From: Actinoallomurus sp963736325
GTDB taxonomy: Bacteria; Actinomycetota; Actinomycetes; Streptosporangiales; Streptosporangiaceae
Length of the DNA stretch: 64,000 nucleotides
Assembly: GCA_963736325.1 (NCBI GenBank)
Contig: CAVTOG010000016.1
Location: 62,001 to 126,000 of the forward strand
Direction of reading: 5' to 3'
The first letter of the stretch is position 1. Every line of letters starts with the position of its first letter. Shown one piece after another: positions 53,230 to 61,397 of this stretch. Under the pieces are notes generated by a model. The model had not been told where the DNA came from, did not search any database, and saw only the letters and a program-made list of their open reading frames with translations. A program made the translations under genes and the position numbers.

Positions 53230-54639
53230 TCAAACGCGCCGTTTGAGAGAGGCGGGCAGGGCCGGGATCAGGAGCGCCAGGGACAGCAGGAAGGTCCAGC
53301 GCCATGTGATCGCCGTCGTCACCACTCCGCCGAGGACCGGTCCGAGGACGACGGCGAGTGCGCCCAGGCCGATCAGGTACGCCCGCTGGGATCTCTCGCG
53401 CAGGCCGATGACGACCGCGTCCGCGACGAGTGCGCCCGCGCCCAGGCCGGACAGGATCCTGCCGGTCAGCAGCACGCCGTACGACGGCGTCAGGGCGTCC
53501 AGAAGCGCTCCGAGGAGCATCAGGACGACGGCGGTCGCGGCGACGGCCTTCGGGGATCGTCTTCCGAGGATCACTCCGGCCGGCGCGGTCGCGAGCGCGG
53601 CCACGAGGTACGCGGCGAAGACCCCCACGAGCTGTGGCGTTGTCAGGTGCAGGTCCATTCGGACGGTAGATGTCCAGCGGGGTCCTGCCGCCAGGGTGAG
53701 CAGGTAGAGCCCGGCGAGACCGCCGAGCGCTGGGCCGATGAGGTTCGAAGGCGCGGGAGCCGGCAGCCGTACGGTGCCGGGGGCGGGCAGAAGTCCGACG
53801 GTCGGCGGCACCGAGGGGGCGGCCGAACCGCCGCCGCGGCCGACCATGCGGTCGAGGACCTGCCGCGGGGTGGGGCGCTGCGCGGGATCCTTGCTCAGTG
53901 CCGCCGCGACCACCGAGCGCAGCGGCTCGGCCAGCGCGTCGAGGTTCGGCTCGTGGTTCACGATCCGGTTCAGTACGGCCGGAATGGTCTCGCCGCCGAA
54001 CGGTGAGGTGCCGGTGGCGGCGTAGACGACGGTGCTTCCCCAGGCGAACATGTCGCTCGGCGGCCCGATCTCCTCGTCGCCGATCTGCTCCGGCGACATG
54101 AACGACGGCGTGCCGATGACCCGGCTCGTGAGGGTCGAGGTGGCGTCCAGCATCCGGGCGATACCGAAGTCGATCACCCGTGGACCGTCGGCGGCGAGCA
54201 GCACGTTGCCCGGCTTGAAGTCGCGGTGGACGATGCCGGCCTCGTGGATGGCGGCCAGGGCGGTGGCCGTACTGATGGCGAGCCGGTCGAGGTCGGCTCC
54301 GGTCATCGGCCCGTTGTCGCGTACGGCGTCCATCAGCGAGGGGCCGTCGACGTACTCGCTGACGATGTACGGCGCCTCGCCGAGCAGATCGGCGCTGATC
54401 ACCCGTGCGGTGCAGAAGGGCGCCACGCGTTCGGCGATCGACACCTCGCGCGCGAACCGGGCGTGCACCTTGCCCTCGCCGTCGAGCCGCGTCCGCAGCA
54501 GCTTGATCGCCACCTGCTCGTCGTCCGGGCCGAGACCGAGGTAGACGACGCCCTGCCCGCCCTCGCCGAGGCGGCCGATCAGCGGGTATTCGCCCAGTCG
54601 CGGCGGATCGCCCGGCCGGAGAGGCGCGATCACAGGCAT
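53230..54639 (-). CDS. Ser/Thr protein kinase fused to a half-MFS membrane domain
   Basis: 469 residues. Hanks-type kinase at 15-275: glycine loop IGRLGEGGQGVVYLG, VAIKLL lysine, HRDFKPGNVLL catalytic loop, IDFGIARM (DFG), SPEQ and SDMFAWG. After a Pro-rich linker, residues 300-469 hold six predicted helices matching the N-terminal half of DHA2-type MFS transporters, with AGVILGRRSPKAV (motif A-like), LLTGRILSGLGAG (motif B-like) and GPVLGGVVTTAITWRW (motif C). A half MFS cannot transport alone; it may anchor or sense. PASTA repeats are absent. Confidence 0.85.
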   Translation of the reverse strand: MPVIAPLRPGDPPRLGEYPLIGRLGEGGQGVVYLGLGPDDEQVAIKLLRTRLDGEGKVHARFAREVSIAERVAPFCTARVISADLLGEAPYIVSEYVDGPSLMDAVRDNGPMTGADLDRLAISTATALAAIHEAGIVHRDFKPGNVLLAADGPRVIDFGIARMLDATSTLTSRVIGTPSFMSPEQIGDEEIGPPSDMFAWGSTVVYAATGTSPFGGETIPAVLNRIVNHEPNLDALAEPLRSVVAAALSKDPAQRPTPRQVLDRMVGRGGGSAAPSVPPTVGLLPAPGTVRLPAPAPSNLIGPALGGLAGLYLLTLAAGPRWTSTVRMDLHLTTPQLVGVFAAYLVAALATAPAGVILGRRSPKAVAATAVVLMLLGALLDALTPSYGVLLTGRILSGLGAGALVADAVVIGLRERSQRAYLIGLGALAVVLGPVLGGVVTTAITWRWTFLLSLALLIPALPASLKRRV

Positions 54640-54784
54640 GGGTCTCCCTCGGTGACGGGTCGGCGACGCGACGGTTCACTTTGCCAAATCGCGGAGGGGT
54701 TTCCAACCCATTGTCGCCGCGAGAGTAAACCGCCAGATATCGGGGATCTCCAGGTCTCGCCGACAGTCGAAGGAGCTGACCGAA

Positions 54785-54955
54785 ATGGGGCTTTTTGCCC
54801 GATCGAAGCGAGAGACAGAGGCGAATCGCAAGCCGACCTTGCGAGAGCGCCGCGCCGCCAAGCGGTCCGCGCGGGCCGAGGCCAAACTGCGGGAGACCGA
54901 GGAGAAGATCCACCAGATCGCGGACGACGTCCGGTCCGACCTCCACAAGCCCTGA
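54785..54955 (+). CDS. Small charged coiled-coil protein
   Basis: 56 codons: MGLFARSKRETEANRKPTLR then a Glu/Arg/Ala-rich helix (AKRSARAEAKLRETEEKIHQ) ending SDLHKP. GGAG lies 9-10 nt upstream of the ATG. Heptad spacing suggests a coiled coil. No family is recognised. Divergent from the kinase gene. Confidence 0.6.
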   Translation: MGLFARSKRETEANRKPTLRERRAAKRSARAEAKLRETEEKIHQIADDVRSDLHKP

Positions 54956-55081
54956 CCTCAGCGTTTTGGGGACCGGTTGCCGCCCGTACGGCCTGCGCGC
55001 GGTGTCCGGTGATCAATAGTCTCGTCGCGCCGGAGCGGGGATGTCGATCCGGCCTTCGTGTACGACGAGAGGGATCCGAAC

Positions 55082-55387
55082 GTGAAGAAGAGGCTGTTCA
55101 CCATCGCCGCCGCCTGTGCCGTCGCCGTCAGCGGGCTCTCCATCGCCGGCGCGGGCAGCGCCTCGGCGGAGGACGGCTTTCTGTGCAACACCGTCGAGAA
55201 CGCTCCGTTCTACCTGGCCGTCAACAGTGCGGGCGGCGCCGGATACCTGTTCACGCTCAGCCCGGGCCGCGGCTTCCGCGCCAGCGGCGCCGGCTACGAC
55301 GACGGGACCAACGAGTGGATCGCGGGGCACGGTGCGGAGCACCCCGACCGCGAGGGCTGGGTTCTGCGGTCGCACACCACCTGCTGA
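55082..55387 (+). CDS. Small secreted protein
   Basis: 101 residues from GTG 55082, preceded by GAGAGGGA. Signal peptide (RLFTIAAACAVAVSGLSIAG, cleavage near ASA-ED), then a beta-rich 70-residue domain (FLCNTVENAPFYLAVNSAGG, GYLFTLSPGRGFRASGAGYD, GWVLRSHTTC) with two Cys likely paired. Similar in plan to small secreted SH3-like or lectin-like proteins of streptomycetes. Function unknown. Confidence 0.65.
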   Translation: MKKRLFTIAAACAVAVSGLSIAGAGSASAEDGFLCNTVENAPFYLAVNSAGGAGYLFTLSPGRGFRASGAGYDDGTNEWIAGHGAEHPDREGWVLRSHTTC

Positions 55388-55397
55388 CGTGACACCG

Positions 55398-55428
55398 AAG
55401 GCCCGTTCCGACCCCGGAACGGGCCTTT
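55398..55428 (+). terminator. Intrinsic terminator
   Basis: AAGGCCCGTTCCG/CGGAACGGGCCTT stem around ACCC; T-run TTT. Confidence 0.85.
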
Positions 55429-55439
55429 GAGTGTGCGGG

Positions 55440-56060
55440 TCAGCCCGCCAGAGCCGGGCGGCGCAGGAGCCACTGCCAGAACGTACGGCGGGCCGGGCGC
55501 CTCCCGCGGACGACGAGGTTGCTGCTCCGTACGGTGCCGGAGACCGTGACCAGCAACCGGACGGGTGTGCCGGGTTCGTGGCGTACGCGGTGATGTGCGT
55601 TGCCGCTGCGGACCGCGACGCTGTCGAGGTCGACGGTCACCTCGGGCGGCACGATCAGCGTCAGGTTGCCGTGGTGGACGGCCACCGCGAGGTCCAGGGC
55701 CGGCTGGGTGATCGTGGCCTGGGTGAAGTCGAGGACGACGTTGCCGTGCCGTACCTCGACCTCCAGCCGCTTCGGCACGACCCAGTCGGCGCCCCGCCGC
55801 AGGTTGCTCTTGTTCGCCTCCAGCCGTACGAGCTCCTTGGTGGCCGGCGGCGCCGCGCCGGGCACGGCCGGCAGGTCGAGCAGGAGCGCCTCCAACTCGC
55901 CGTGCGTACGCGCCGCGAGCGCCGCCTCCAGCCGCTCGTCGAGCTCTTCGAGGGTGAGGCGGCCGTCGCCCGCGGCGACCCGCAGCCGTTCCACGACCTG
56001 GTCGCGATCTTCGTGGGACGCGCGCAGACCATGACGTTGCGGGACCAAGTCGTCAGACAT
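55440..56060 (-). CDS. DUF1707 (SHOCT-like) protein
   Basis: 206 residues. Residues 13-65 are the DUF1707 module: LRASHEDRDQVVERLRVAAG, GRLTLEELDERLEAALAA. The C-terminal half is a beta-helix-like repeat (LEVEVRHGNVVLDFTQATIT, LAVAVHHGNLTLIVPPEVTV, VRSGNAHHRVRHEP) like the cell-wall-active/DUF4097-type domain. No membrane segment. Function unknown; regulatory roles at the membrane are proposed for relatives. Confidence 0.85.
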   Translation of the reverse strand: MSDDLVPQRHGLRASHEDRDQVVERLRVAAGDGRLTLEELDERLEAALAARTHGELEALLLDLPAVPGAAPPATKELVRLEANKSNLRRGADWVVPKRLEVEVRHGNVVLDFTQATITQPALDLAVAVHHGNLTLIVPPEVTVDLDSVAVRSGNAHHRVRHEPGTPVRLLVTVSGTVRSSNLVVRGRRPARRTFWQWLLRRPALAG

Positions 56061-56107
56061 ACCTCGTACTGTAAAGCCGGAGCGTCCGGGAATCGAGATC
56101 GTACGCG

Positions 56108-56296
56108 TCAGGGGTTGGCGGCGGAGTCGCGCGTGACGAGGTCGTACGCCTCGGCCAGCTGGCGCAGCGACTCACCGGACATGAAGTTGCCCCGCTCGAT
56201 GCTCTTGGACGCCAGCTCGGCATCGCTCTTGATCGCCTTGAGCAGCGCGATGCGGACGCCGTCGCGCAGCCCGGTCTCTTCCTCGGAGATTGCCAT
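56108..56296 (-). CDS. Small conserved hypothetical protein
   Basis: 62 residues: GVRIALLKAIKSDAELASKS, IERGNFMSGESLRQLAEAYD. Two helices with alternating charge. It is not a recognised antitoxin or chaperone; the short 32-nt spacing to the divergent GNAT gene suggests a shared promoter. Confidence 0.6.
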   Translation of the reverse strand: MAISEEETGLRDGVRIALLKAIKSDAELASKSIERGNFMSGESLRQLAEAYDLVTRDSAANP

Positions 56297-56328
56297 GCCC
56301 TGACCGTAGCCGCATTTAGGCTCCGGGT

Positions 56329-57180
56329 ATGAGTGCCCTCTTCTGTGACATAGCCCTTGCCGAGCGCGTCGAGCGGGCCGAGGTGCGGCTCATCACGGAG
56401 GGGAGCGACGCCGCGCGGCGTCGCGGAGCCGGTTCGGCGGGGTTCGTGACGCCCCTCGCCGGCGGTGTGGCGAGCTTCGCCGAAGACGGGTCTCCGCTGA
56501 ACAAGGTCGCGGGGCTCGGGTTCGGAGGTGTTCCCGGCCCGGCCGAACTCGACGAGGTCGAGCGGGCGTTCGACGCCTGCGGCTGTCCGGTGCAGGTCGA
56601 GCTCGCGCACATCGCGGACCCGGCGATCGGCGAGCTGCTCACCGGGCGCGGCTACCGGCTCGTGTCGTACGAGAACGTGCTCGGGCTGGCGCTCGGACCG
56701 GAGCGTACGGTCGGCGGGGCGCCCGGTGTCGAGGTGCGGCGGAGCGGCGACGAGGAGTTCGACGCCTGGCTGGACCTCGTGGCGGACGCGTTCGCCCACC
56801 CGGACGAGCAGGGGGTGCCGTCGCACGAGGAGTTCCCGCGGGACGTCCTCGCGCGGGCCGTACGGGACCTGACGGGCGCGGCCGGGGTCGCGCGGTACGC
56901 CGCGCTGGTCGACGGGGCTCTCGCCGGCGGCGCCGGCATCCGGATCGCGGACGGGGTCGCGCAGCTCACCGGCGCGGCGACCGCGCCCGCGTACCGGCGG
57001 CGCGGGGTTCAGAGCGCGCTGTTCGCGGCCCGGCTCGCCGACGCCGTGACCGCCGGCTGCGACATCGCGGTCGTCACCACGCAACCCGGGTCGAAATCGC
57101 AGCAGAACGCCCAGCGGCAGGGCTTCGACCTGCTCTACACCCGCGCCGTACTGGTCAGGTCCGCGGACGCAGGGAGATGA
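56329..57180 (+). CDS. GNAT-family N-acetyltransferase
   Basis: 283 residues with a degenerate N-terminal GNAT half and a complete C-terminal one. The acetyl-CoA loop is ATAPAYRRRGVQSALFAARL (Q/R-x-x-G-x-G/A form 'RRRGVQSAL', near 225). The final strand-helix is IAVVTTQPGSKSQQNAQRQGF. Two-domain GNATs like this act on small molecules. The 3' end overlaps the convergent SUKH gene by 26 nt. Confidence 0.85.
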   Translation: MSALFCDIALAERVERAEVRLITEGSDAARRRGAGSAGFVTPLAGGVASFAEDGSPLNKVAGLGFGGVPGPAELDEVERAFDACGCPVQVELAHIADPAIGELLTGRGYRLVSYENVLGLALGPERTVGGAPGVEVRRSGDEEFDAWLDLVADAFAHPDEQGVPSHEEFPRDVLARAVRDLTGAAGVARYAALVDGALAGGAGIRIADGVAQLTGAATAPAYRRRGVQSALFAARLADAVTAGCDIAVVTTQPGSKSQQNAQRQGFDLLYTRAVLVRSADAGR

Positions 57181-57550
57181 CGGCCTTCGACTTCCCGGGG
57201 GCGACCACGGTCAGGACCAGGCCCTGCTTCGCCGTCGGGGAGGCCCACGACTCATCTGAGGAGTTCAGGCGGCTTTCGTCTTCTTCGGCGTCGATCTCGA
57301 CGCACATCCGCCACGTCTCCACGATCTTGGCGACGGGCAGCGGCGACGCGCCGGGCAGGATGTTCGCCCACGTACGGAGGCCGTCGTGACGGCGCAGCGA
57401 CGCACGCAGATCGTCAGGAAACGTGATTTCGAGGGCGTCCTCCGCCGCCGGGATGTCGGATGCCGGATCCCCGAGCAGCCCCGCACTCTTCGGCGCGTGC
57501 CGCGCGATCCATTCCTCGATGACACCCCAGGAATCGCCGACCGACCTCAC
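57155..57550 (-). CDS. SMI1/KNR4 (SUKH) family protein, short form
   Basis: 131 residues from GTG 57550. Start region IEEWIARHAPKSAGLLGDPA, IPAAEDALEITFPDDLRASL and RRHDGLRTWANILPG is the conserved core of actinobacterial SMI1/KNR4 proteins. The C-terminal third (residues 80-131) is shorter than usual and ends with VLTVVAPGKSKAVISLRPRT, so the last strands may be lost or replaced. Divergent (24-nt gap) from the LysE gene. Confidence 0.75.
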   Translation of the reverse strand: MRSVGDSWGVIEEWIARHAPKSAGLLGDPASDIPAAEDALEITFPDDLRASLRRHDGLRTWANILPGASPLPVAKIVETWRMCVEIDAEEDESRLNSSDESWASPTAKQGLVLTVVAPGKSKAVISLRPRT

Positions 57551-57574
57551 AGCGGCAAAGCGTACGGTACGGGG

Positions 57575-58198
57575 ATGGTTTGGTCGTCTTACGGATCGTT
57601 CATGGCATTTGCGGCGGTACTGGTGCTGATCCCAGGCCCCGACTTCGCCGTCGTCACGAAGAACACCCTCGCGGCCGGACGCCGCCGCGGCGCCTGGAGC
57701 GCCGCCGGCGTGGCAAGCTCCAACGCCGTCCAGGGCGCCGCCGCCGCGACCGGCCTGGGCACGGTCATCGTACGAATCGAGCCGCTGTTCCAGGCCGTGA
57801 AGTGGGCCGGCGTCGCGTACCTGATGATCCTGGGAATCCAGGCCCTGCGATCGGCGCTCCGCGGCGAGTACACCGCGCCGGACGGCGCACAGCACGCGGC
57901 GCTGAGCGGCTGGAGACAGGGCTTCCTGTCCAACATCACCAACCCGAAGGTGCTGGTCTTCTACTTGGCCGTCCTCCCGCAGTTCCTGACCAAGGGAACC
58001 GGCACCGGAGTCCTCCTGGCCTTCGCGGAAAGCCACGCGGCCCTCTCATTGATCTACCTGCTGACCCTGACCACGTTCCTGCACCGCCTGCGCCAGGTGC
58101 TCACGAGACGCACCGTACGACGCGCTCTGGACGCCCTGACGGGAACGGCCCTCCTGGCCTTCGGCGCGAAACTCGCCGCCCAGCGCGCGTCCGGCTGA
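57575..58198 (+). CDS. LysE-family exporter
   Basis: 207 residues from ATG 57575. Six hydrophobic helices, and the family's N-terminal MAFAAVLVLIPGPDFAVVTK with the conserved PGPD motif, then KNTLAAGRRRGAWSAAGVAS and FLSNITNPKVLVFYLAVLPQ. Exports amino acids or related metabolites by proton exchange. The first transmembrane segment starts almost immediately, so no alternative start is needed. Confidence 0.9.
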   Translation: MVWSSYGSFMAFAAVLVLIPGPDFAVVTKNTLAAGRRRGAWSAAGVASSNAVQGAAAATGLGTVIVRIEPLFQAVKWAGVAYLMILGIQALRSALRGEYTAPDGAQHAALSGWRQGFLSNITNPKVLVFYLAVLPQFLTKGTGTGVLLAFAESHAALSLIYLLTLTTFLHRLRQVLTRRTVRRALDALTGTALLAFGAKLAAQRASG

Positions 58199-58318
58199 GA
58201 CGTACGGCGCTGTGCCCTTGACGGCGTCACGATTCTGCGTCGCGTAGGTAGATCTTCCTGATCGGCGATTGCGTTTGTTTCGTTTGCTGCACATACTGCG
58301 ATTAAAGGGGGTGGCGGT

Positions 58319-58780
58319 ATGGCTGATCTGGGAGCCAAGCGTTCGATCCAACCCGGTGAGATCGATGCCGAAGTCGCGGCACGAGCGGTCCGGAGGATCA
58401 AGGACTACCTCATGCGTCATCCGGACCAGCAGGCGATCGAGGTCGGTGTCGAAGTCGGCATCGAGGACCCGCTGATCGTCCCGCGCGACGCCGTGGCCCT
58501 GTTCGCCTACATCCTGGCGGAAGCCGCGGAAGGGCGAGGGGTCTCGGTCATCCCCTCCCACGCCGAACTGACCACCCAGCAGGCGGCCGCCATGCTGAAC
58601 GTCTCCCGCCCCTATCTGATCAAGCTGCTGGAGTCCGGTGAGATCGACTTCCGGCTGGTCGGCACACACCGCCGGATCACCGCCCAAGCGCTCATCGAGT
58701 ACAAACGGCACGACGACCTCAAACGCCGGGCCGCCGCCGACGAGCTCGCGGGCCTGAGCCAGGAACTGGACCTGCGCTGA
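58319..58780 (+). CDS. Excisionase-type HTH antitoxin (PIN partner)
   Basis: 153 residues. The C-terminal half carries an excisionase/MerR-like helix-turn-helix (TTQQAAAMLNVSRPYLIKLL, ESGEIDFRLVGTHRRI) followed by KRHDDLKRRAAADELA, the standard layout of antitoxins paired with PIN toxins in actinomycetes. The next ATG is 3 nt after its stop, but the toxin gene there is broken, so this is now probably an orphan antitoxin. Confidence 0.8.
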   Translation: MADLGAKRSIQPGEIDAEVAARAVRRIKDYLMRHPDQQAIEVGVEVGIEDPLIVPRDAVALFAYILAEAAEGRGVSVIPSHAELTTQQAAAMLNVSRPYLIKLLESGEIDFRLVGTHRRITAQALIEYKRHDDLKRRAAADELAGLSQELDLR

Positions 58781-58782
58781 TC

Positions 58783-59107
58783 ATGGCCTTCGTCGTGGTC
58801 TATGACGCCAGCGTCCTGTACGGCAACACCCTTCGGGACTTACTCGTCCGCATCGCTCATTCAGGCATGGTGCGGGCGAAGTGGACCGGCGCACCTGCTC
58901 GCCACGTGGGACATGGAAGCCAAGTCACCGGACGACTTCGTCCTTGATCAGATCGAACTCGACGACCGGGTCATCTGGGCATGCATCCAGCAGATCGTGG
59001 ATTCCCGCACCAACCCGCCAGAGACGATCGACGACGTGCTGAGCGCCCTGGAGCGGGCCGGTCTGGTGGAGTCGGTCGCCGCTTTGCGGACGCGGCCGGA
59101 GCGGTAG
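58783..59107 (+). pseudogene. PIN-domain toxin with internal deletion
   Basis: The start reads MAFVVVYDASVLYGNTLRDL, LVRIAHSGMVRAKWT, the beginning of a PIN RNase with its first metal Asp (YDASVLY). About 80-90 residues carrying the other acidic residues are missing, and the frame changes into SPDDFVLDQIELDDRVIWAC, QQIVDSRTNPPETIDDVLSA and LERAGLVESVAALRTRPE, the intact C-terminal end of the family. The product cannot be an active nuclease. Confidence 0.75.
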
Positions 59108-59123
59108 GCAGGGGCGCGGCGTT

Positions 59124-59465
59124 CTACGTGTCGGCGAGGGCGGATTCCACGTTGTCGTACATCGGGAGGCGCTGGGCCAGGCCGGTGATCCACAGGACGC
59201 GGGCGGTGCCGTAGTGGGCGCCGGCCAGGGACAGGGCGCCGCCTTCGCTCTTCAGGCGCTTCCAATATCCGACGACCGTGCTCAGCGCGCTCGTGTCGAT
59301 GAAGCCCAGCCCCGACAGGTCGAGGATGATCTTTGGGCCGCCTTCTTCGATGGCGGCGTCAAGGTAGGCGGTGAAGTCCACACGGCTGACGATGTCGAGT
59401 TCGCCCTTGACCGCCACGACGGTGCGGTCGCCATGGCGAGCAGACGAGAGTTCGAGCGTTGCCAC
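59124..59465 (-). CDS. STAS-domain anti-sigma factor antagonist
   Basis: 113 residues from GTG 59465, preceded by GGAGG at 5 nt. STAS fold with the phospho-acceptor segment LDLSGLGFIDTSALSTVVGY (Ser in DTSAL). Typical of SpoIIAA/RsbV-type partner-switching proteins that release a sigma factor when dephosphorylated. It follows an anti-sigma kinase-like gene that is broken, so the partner switch at this locus may be inactive. Confidence 0.88.
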   Translation of the reverse strand: MATLELSSARHGDRTVVAVKGELDIVSRVDFTAYLDAAIEEGGPKIILDLSGLGFIDTSALSTVVGYWKRLKSEGGALSLAGAHYGTARVLWITGLAQRLPMYDNVESALADT

Positions 59466-59504
59466 GGTGACCTCCACGGATTCGGAGGACGCCTACCGTA
59501 CCCG

Positions 59505-59964
59505 TCATGGATACCGTGCCGGGAGGGGCATTTCCAACACGACCACCGTGCCGTCATCCCCGGTCTGGATGTGCACGGCAGAGCAGATCTGCCGGGTCAC
59601 CCAGAGTCCCATCCCACCTTCCGCGTCGGCGGACGGTGGTGTGCTCCCCGCGGCAGCGGGGGCGCCCAGGTTCCATGATCGCGTATTTCGGCGAATACTC
59701 GCTCATCGGTCGACCACATGTGGAGTTCGGCCATCGGCGAGCCGTGGCGTACGCCGTTGGTGGCGATCTCGTTACCGCGATCACCAGGTCGCCGACCGAA
59801 TCCTCGTCCAGACCATAGTTCCGGGCGTGCGTGGCGACGAAGCGCCTCACGCCCGGTAGATGGTCCACCGTGAAGTCCATCTCGTCTACCCGGTCCCCCG
59901 CGTCGTTCGGCAAACGGCGACCGCACCGTGGCGCGGTGTCGATCACCATCACCCGCCCTAGCAT
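59505..59964 (-). pseudogene. RsbW-like anti-sigma factor kinase, at least two frameshifts
   Basis: Read across frames: MLGRVMVIDTAPRCGRRLPN, VDHLPGVRRFVATHARNYGL, DEDSVGDLVIAV | NEIATNGVRHGSPMAELHMW, VFAEIRDHGTWAPPLPRG | GGMGLWVTRQICSAVHIQTG and VVVLEMPLPARYP. The N-box NEIATNGVRHG and the GGMGLW G-box show an HATPase_c2 domain. The first shift is at about 59776 (GCGGTAACGAG for an expected GCGGTCAACGAG, one base missing); the second lies near 59650-59680. It is upstream of the STAS gene on the same strand. Confidence 0.7.
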
Positions 59965-60313
59965 CTTGTCCCACCTTGCCCTTGGATCGTGTTGCTAATC
60001 CGTCGCCTGGAGTCCGTCCCAGCCGGTGCCTTCGTGGGGGTGGTCGTACCCATTTAGCGGGCTTTTTCGCATGTTGTGACGAGGCTGACGTGTGAGGTGT
60101 CATTTCAGGGGGTGCGAAGCCCCTCCCGGGAGGGACGGAGACGCCCTCACAGCGGGACGCACGCGGCACGTGAGGCCGGTGAACAAGGGGTGCCTGAGGC
60201 GTGCTCAGCCGCGCTCTCGGGCACGGAGGCGGCGGCCGTACGGTCGTGGTCGAGCTGTTCGGCGGCATGCTCGTGGCGATGACCACCGCGTACGCCTCAC
60301 CGGCGTACGTGAC
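59965..60313. other. Intergenic region
   Basis: About 350 bp between the anti-sigma remnant and the FHA gene's terminator. Only shadow frames; I see nothing else. Confidence 0.4.
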
Positions 60314-60340
60314 CTGGCGATCCTCCCGGAGGATCGCCAG
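60314..60340 (-). terminator. Terminator of the AAA+/radical SAM/FHA operon
   Basis: 13-bp perfect arms CTGGCGATCCTCC/GGAGGATCGCCAG with a 1-nt centre, 10 nt downstream of the FHA gene's stop on the minus strand. Confidence 0.8.
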
Positions 60341-60350
60341 GACGGCAACG

Positions 60351-61397
60351 TCAGCGGCCGATGCGTATCTGGCCGCGGGCGTCGGCCGCGAGTCGGACCG
60401 AGTCGCCGTCGCGCAGCGACGTCTGCTCGCCCGGCTGCAGCCGCCGGTCGTTGACGAACGTGCCGTTGGTCGAACGCTCGTCGCGTACCCACGCCTGGCC
60501 GCCGCCGTCGATGCCGAGCGTGGCGTGGCGGCGGGAGACGTTGTCGAAGCGGGAGAAGGTGCTGGCCACCGGCGAGTGCACCGGGTCGCGGCCGAGTACG
60601 AGCTCCTGCCCCGGGCTGACCTGCAGCTCACCCGAGGAGAACTGCACGTACAGGCTCATCGGCTGCTGCTGGCCGCCTCCGCCGCCCTGGTCGTGCAGGG
60701 GACGCAGGCACTGGACACAGACGGGGTTGCCGACGTCGGGGATCTCCGCGCCGCAGTGCGGGCAGAACGGCGTGAACGCGGCCGTCGACTCGCCCCCGGT
60801 CATGGTGGGTTCGCGCGGCGGCGGCTGTACGTGCGGCGCGCCGGCCCCGTAGCCGCCTCCGCCTCCGTACCCCTGCTGCTGAGGCGGGTAGCCCTGCTGC
60901 TGGCCGTATCCCTGCTGCTGTTGCGGGCGGCGGCGGGGAGTACTGCTGCTGGCGGTCCTGCGGCGGCGGACCGTACTGGTCCTGCTGCGGGGCGGCCCCG
61001 TACTGGTCCTGCTGCTGCGGGGCGGCGCTGTACTGGTCCTGCTGCGGCGGGTAGGGCCGCTGCTGGTCCGGCTGCTGGCCGTACCCCTGCTGCTGGTCCT
61101 GCGGCTGGGGCTGGCCGTAGCCCTGCTGCTGCGGGGGATACGGAGCGTTCTGGCCGTAGCCCTGCTGCTGTTGGTAGTCCTGCTGCGGCGGATAGCCCTG
61201 CTGCTGGGCGGGTACTGCTCCTGCCCGTATCCCTGCTGCTGGTAGGGCTGCTGGTCCTGGGGCGGGTACTGCCCCTGCTGCTGGTAGTCCTGCTGCGGCG
61301 GCGGCTCGCGCCGGGCGAGGTTCGCCCCGCAGTTGATGCAGATCAAGTCCCCCTGCCGTACCGGAGCGGCACAGACCGGGCATGTCAGGGGCGCCAT
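60351..61397 (-). CDS. Double zinc-ribbon and FHA-domain protein
   Basis: 348 residues. Two zinc ribbons: CPVCAAPVRQGDLICINC at 6-23 and CPHCGAEIPDVGNPVCVQC near 214. The C-terminal FHA domain (about 260-348) has VLGRDPVHSPVASTFSRFDN, VSRRHATLGI and DERSTNGTFVND, with the phosphothreonine-contacting Arg, Ser and Asn. The linker begins Gln/Tyr/Pro-rich, then for about 93 codons (61210 to 60930) is read in a frame giving Arg/Ser/Thr, before returning to QQQQGYGQQQGYPPQQ. Two compensating indels explain this. The start overlaps the radical SAM stop by 13 nt. Confidence 0.8.
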   Translation of the reverse strand: MAPLTCPVCAAPVRQGDLICINCGANLARREPPPQQDYQQQGQYPPQDQQPYQQQGYGQEQYPPSSRAIRRSRTTNSSRATARTLRIPRSSRATASPSRRTSSRGTASSRTSSGPTRRSRTSTAPPRSSRTSTGPPRSRTSTVRRRRTASSSTPRRRPQQQQGYGQQQGYPPQQQGYGGGGGYGAGAPHVQPPPREPTMTGGESTAAFTPFCPHCGAEIPDVGNPVCVQCLRPLHDQGGGGGQQQPMSLYVQFSSGELQVSPGQELVLGRDPVHSPVASTFSRFDNVSRRHATLGIDGGGQAWVRDERSTNGTFVNDRRLQPGEQTSLRDGDSVRLAADARGQIRIGR

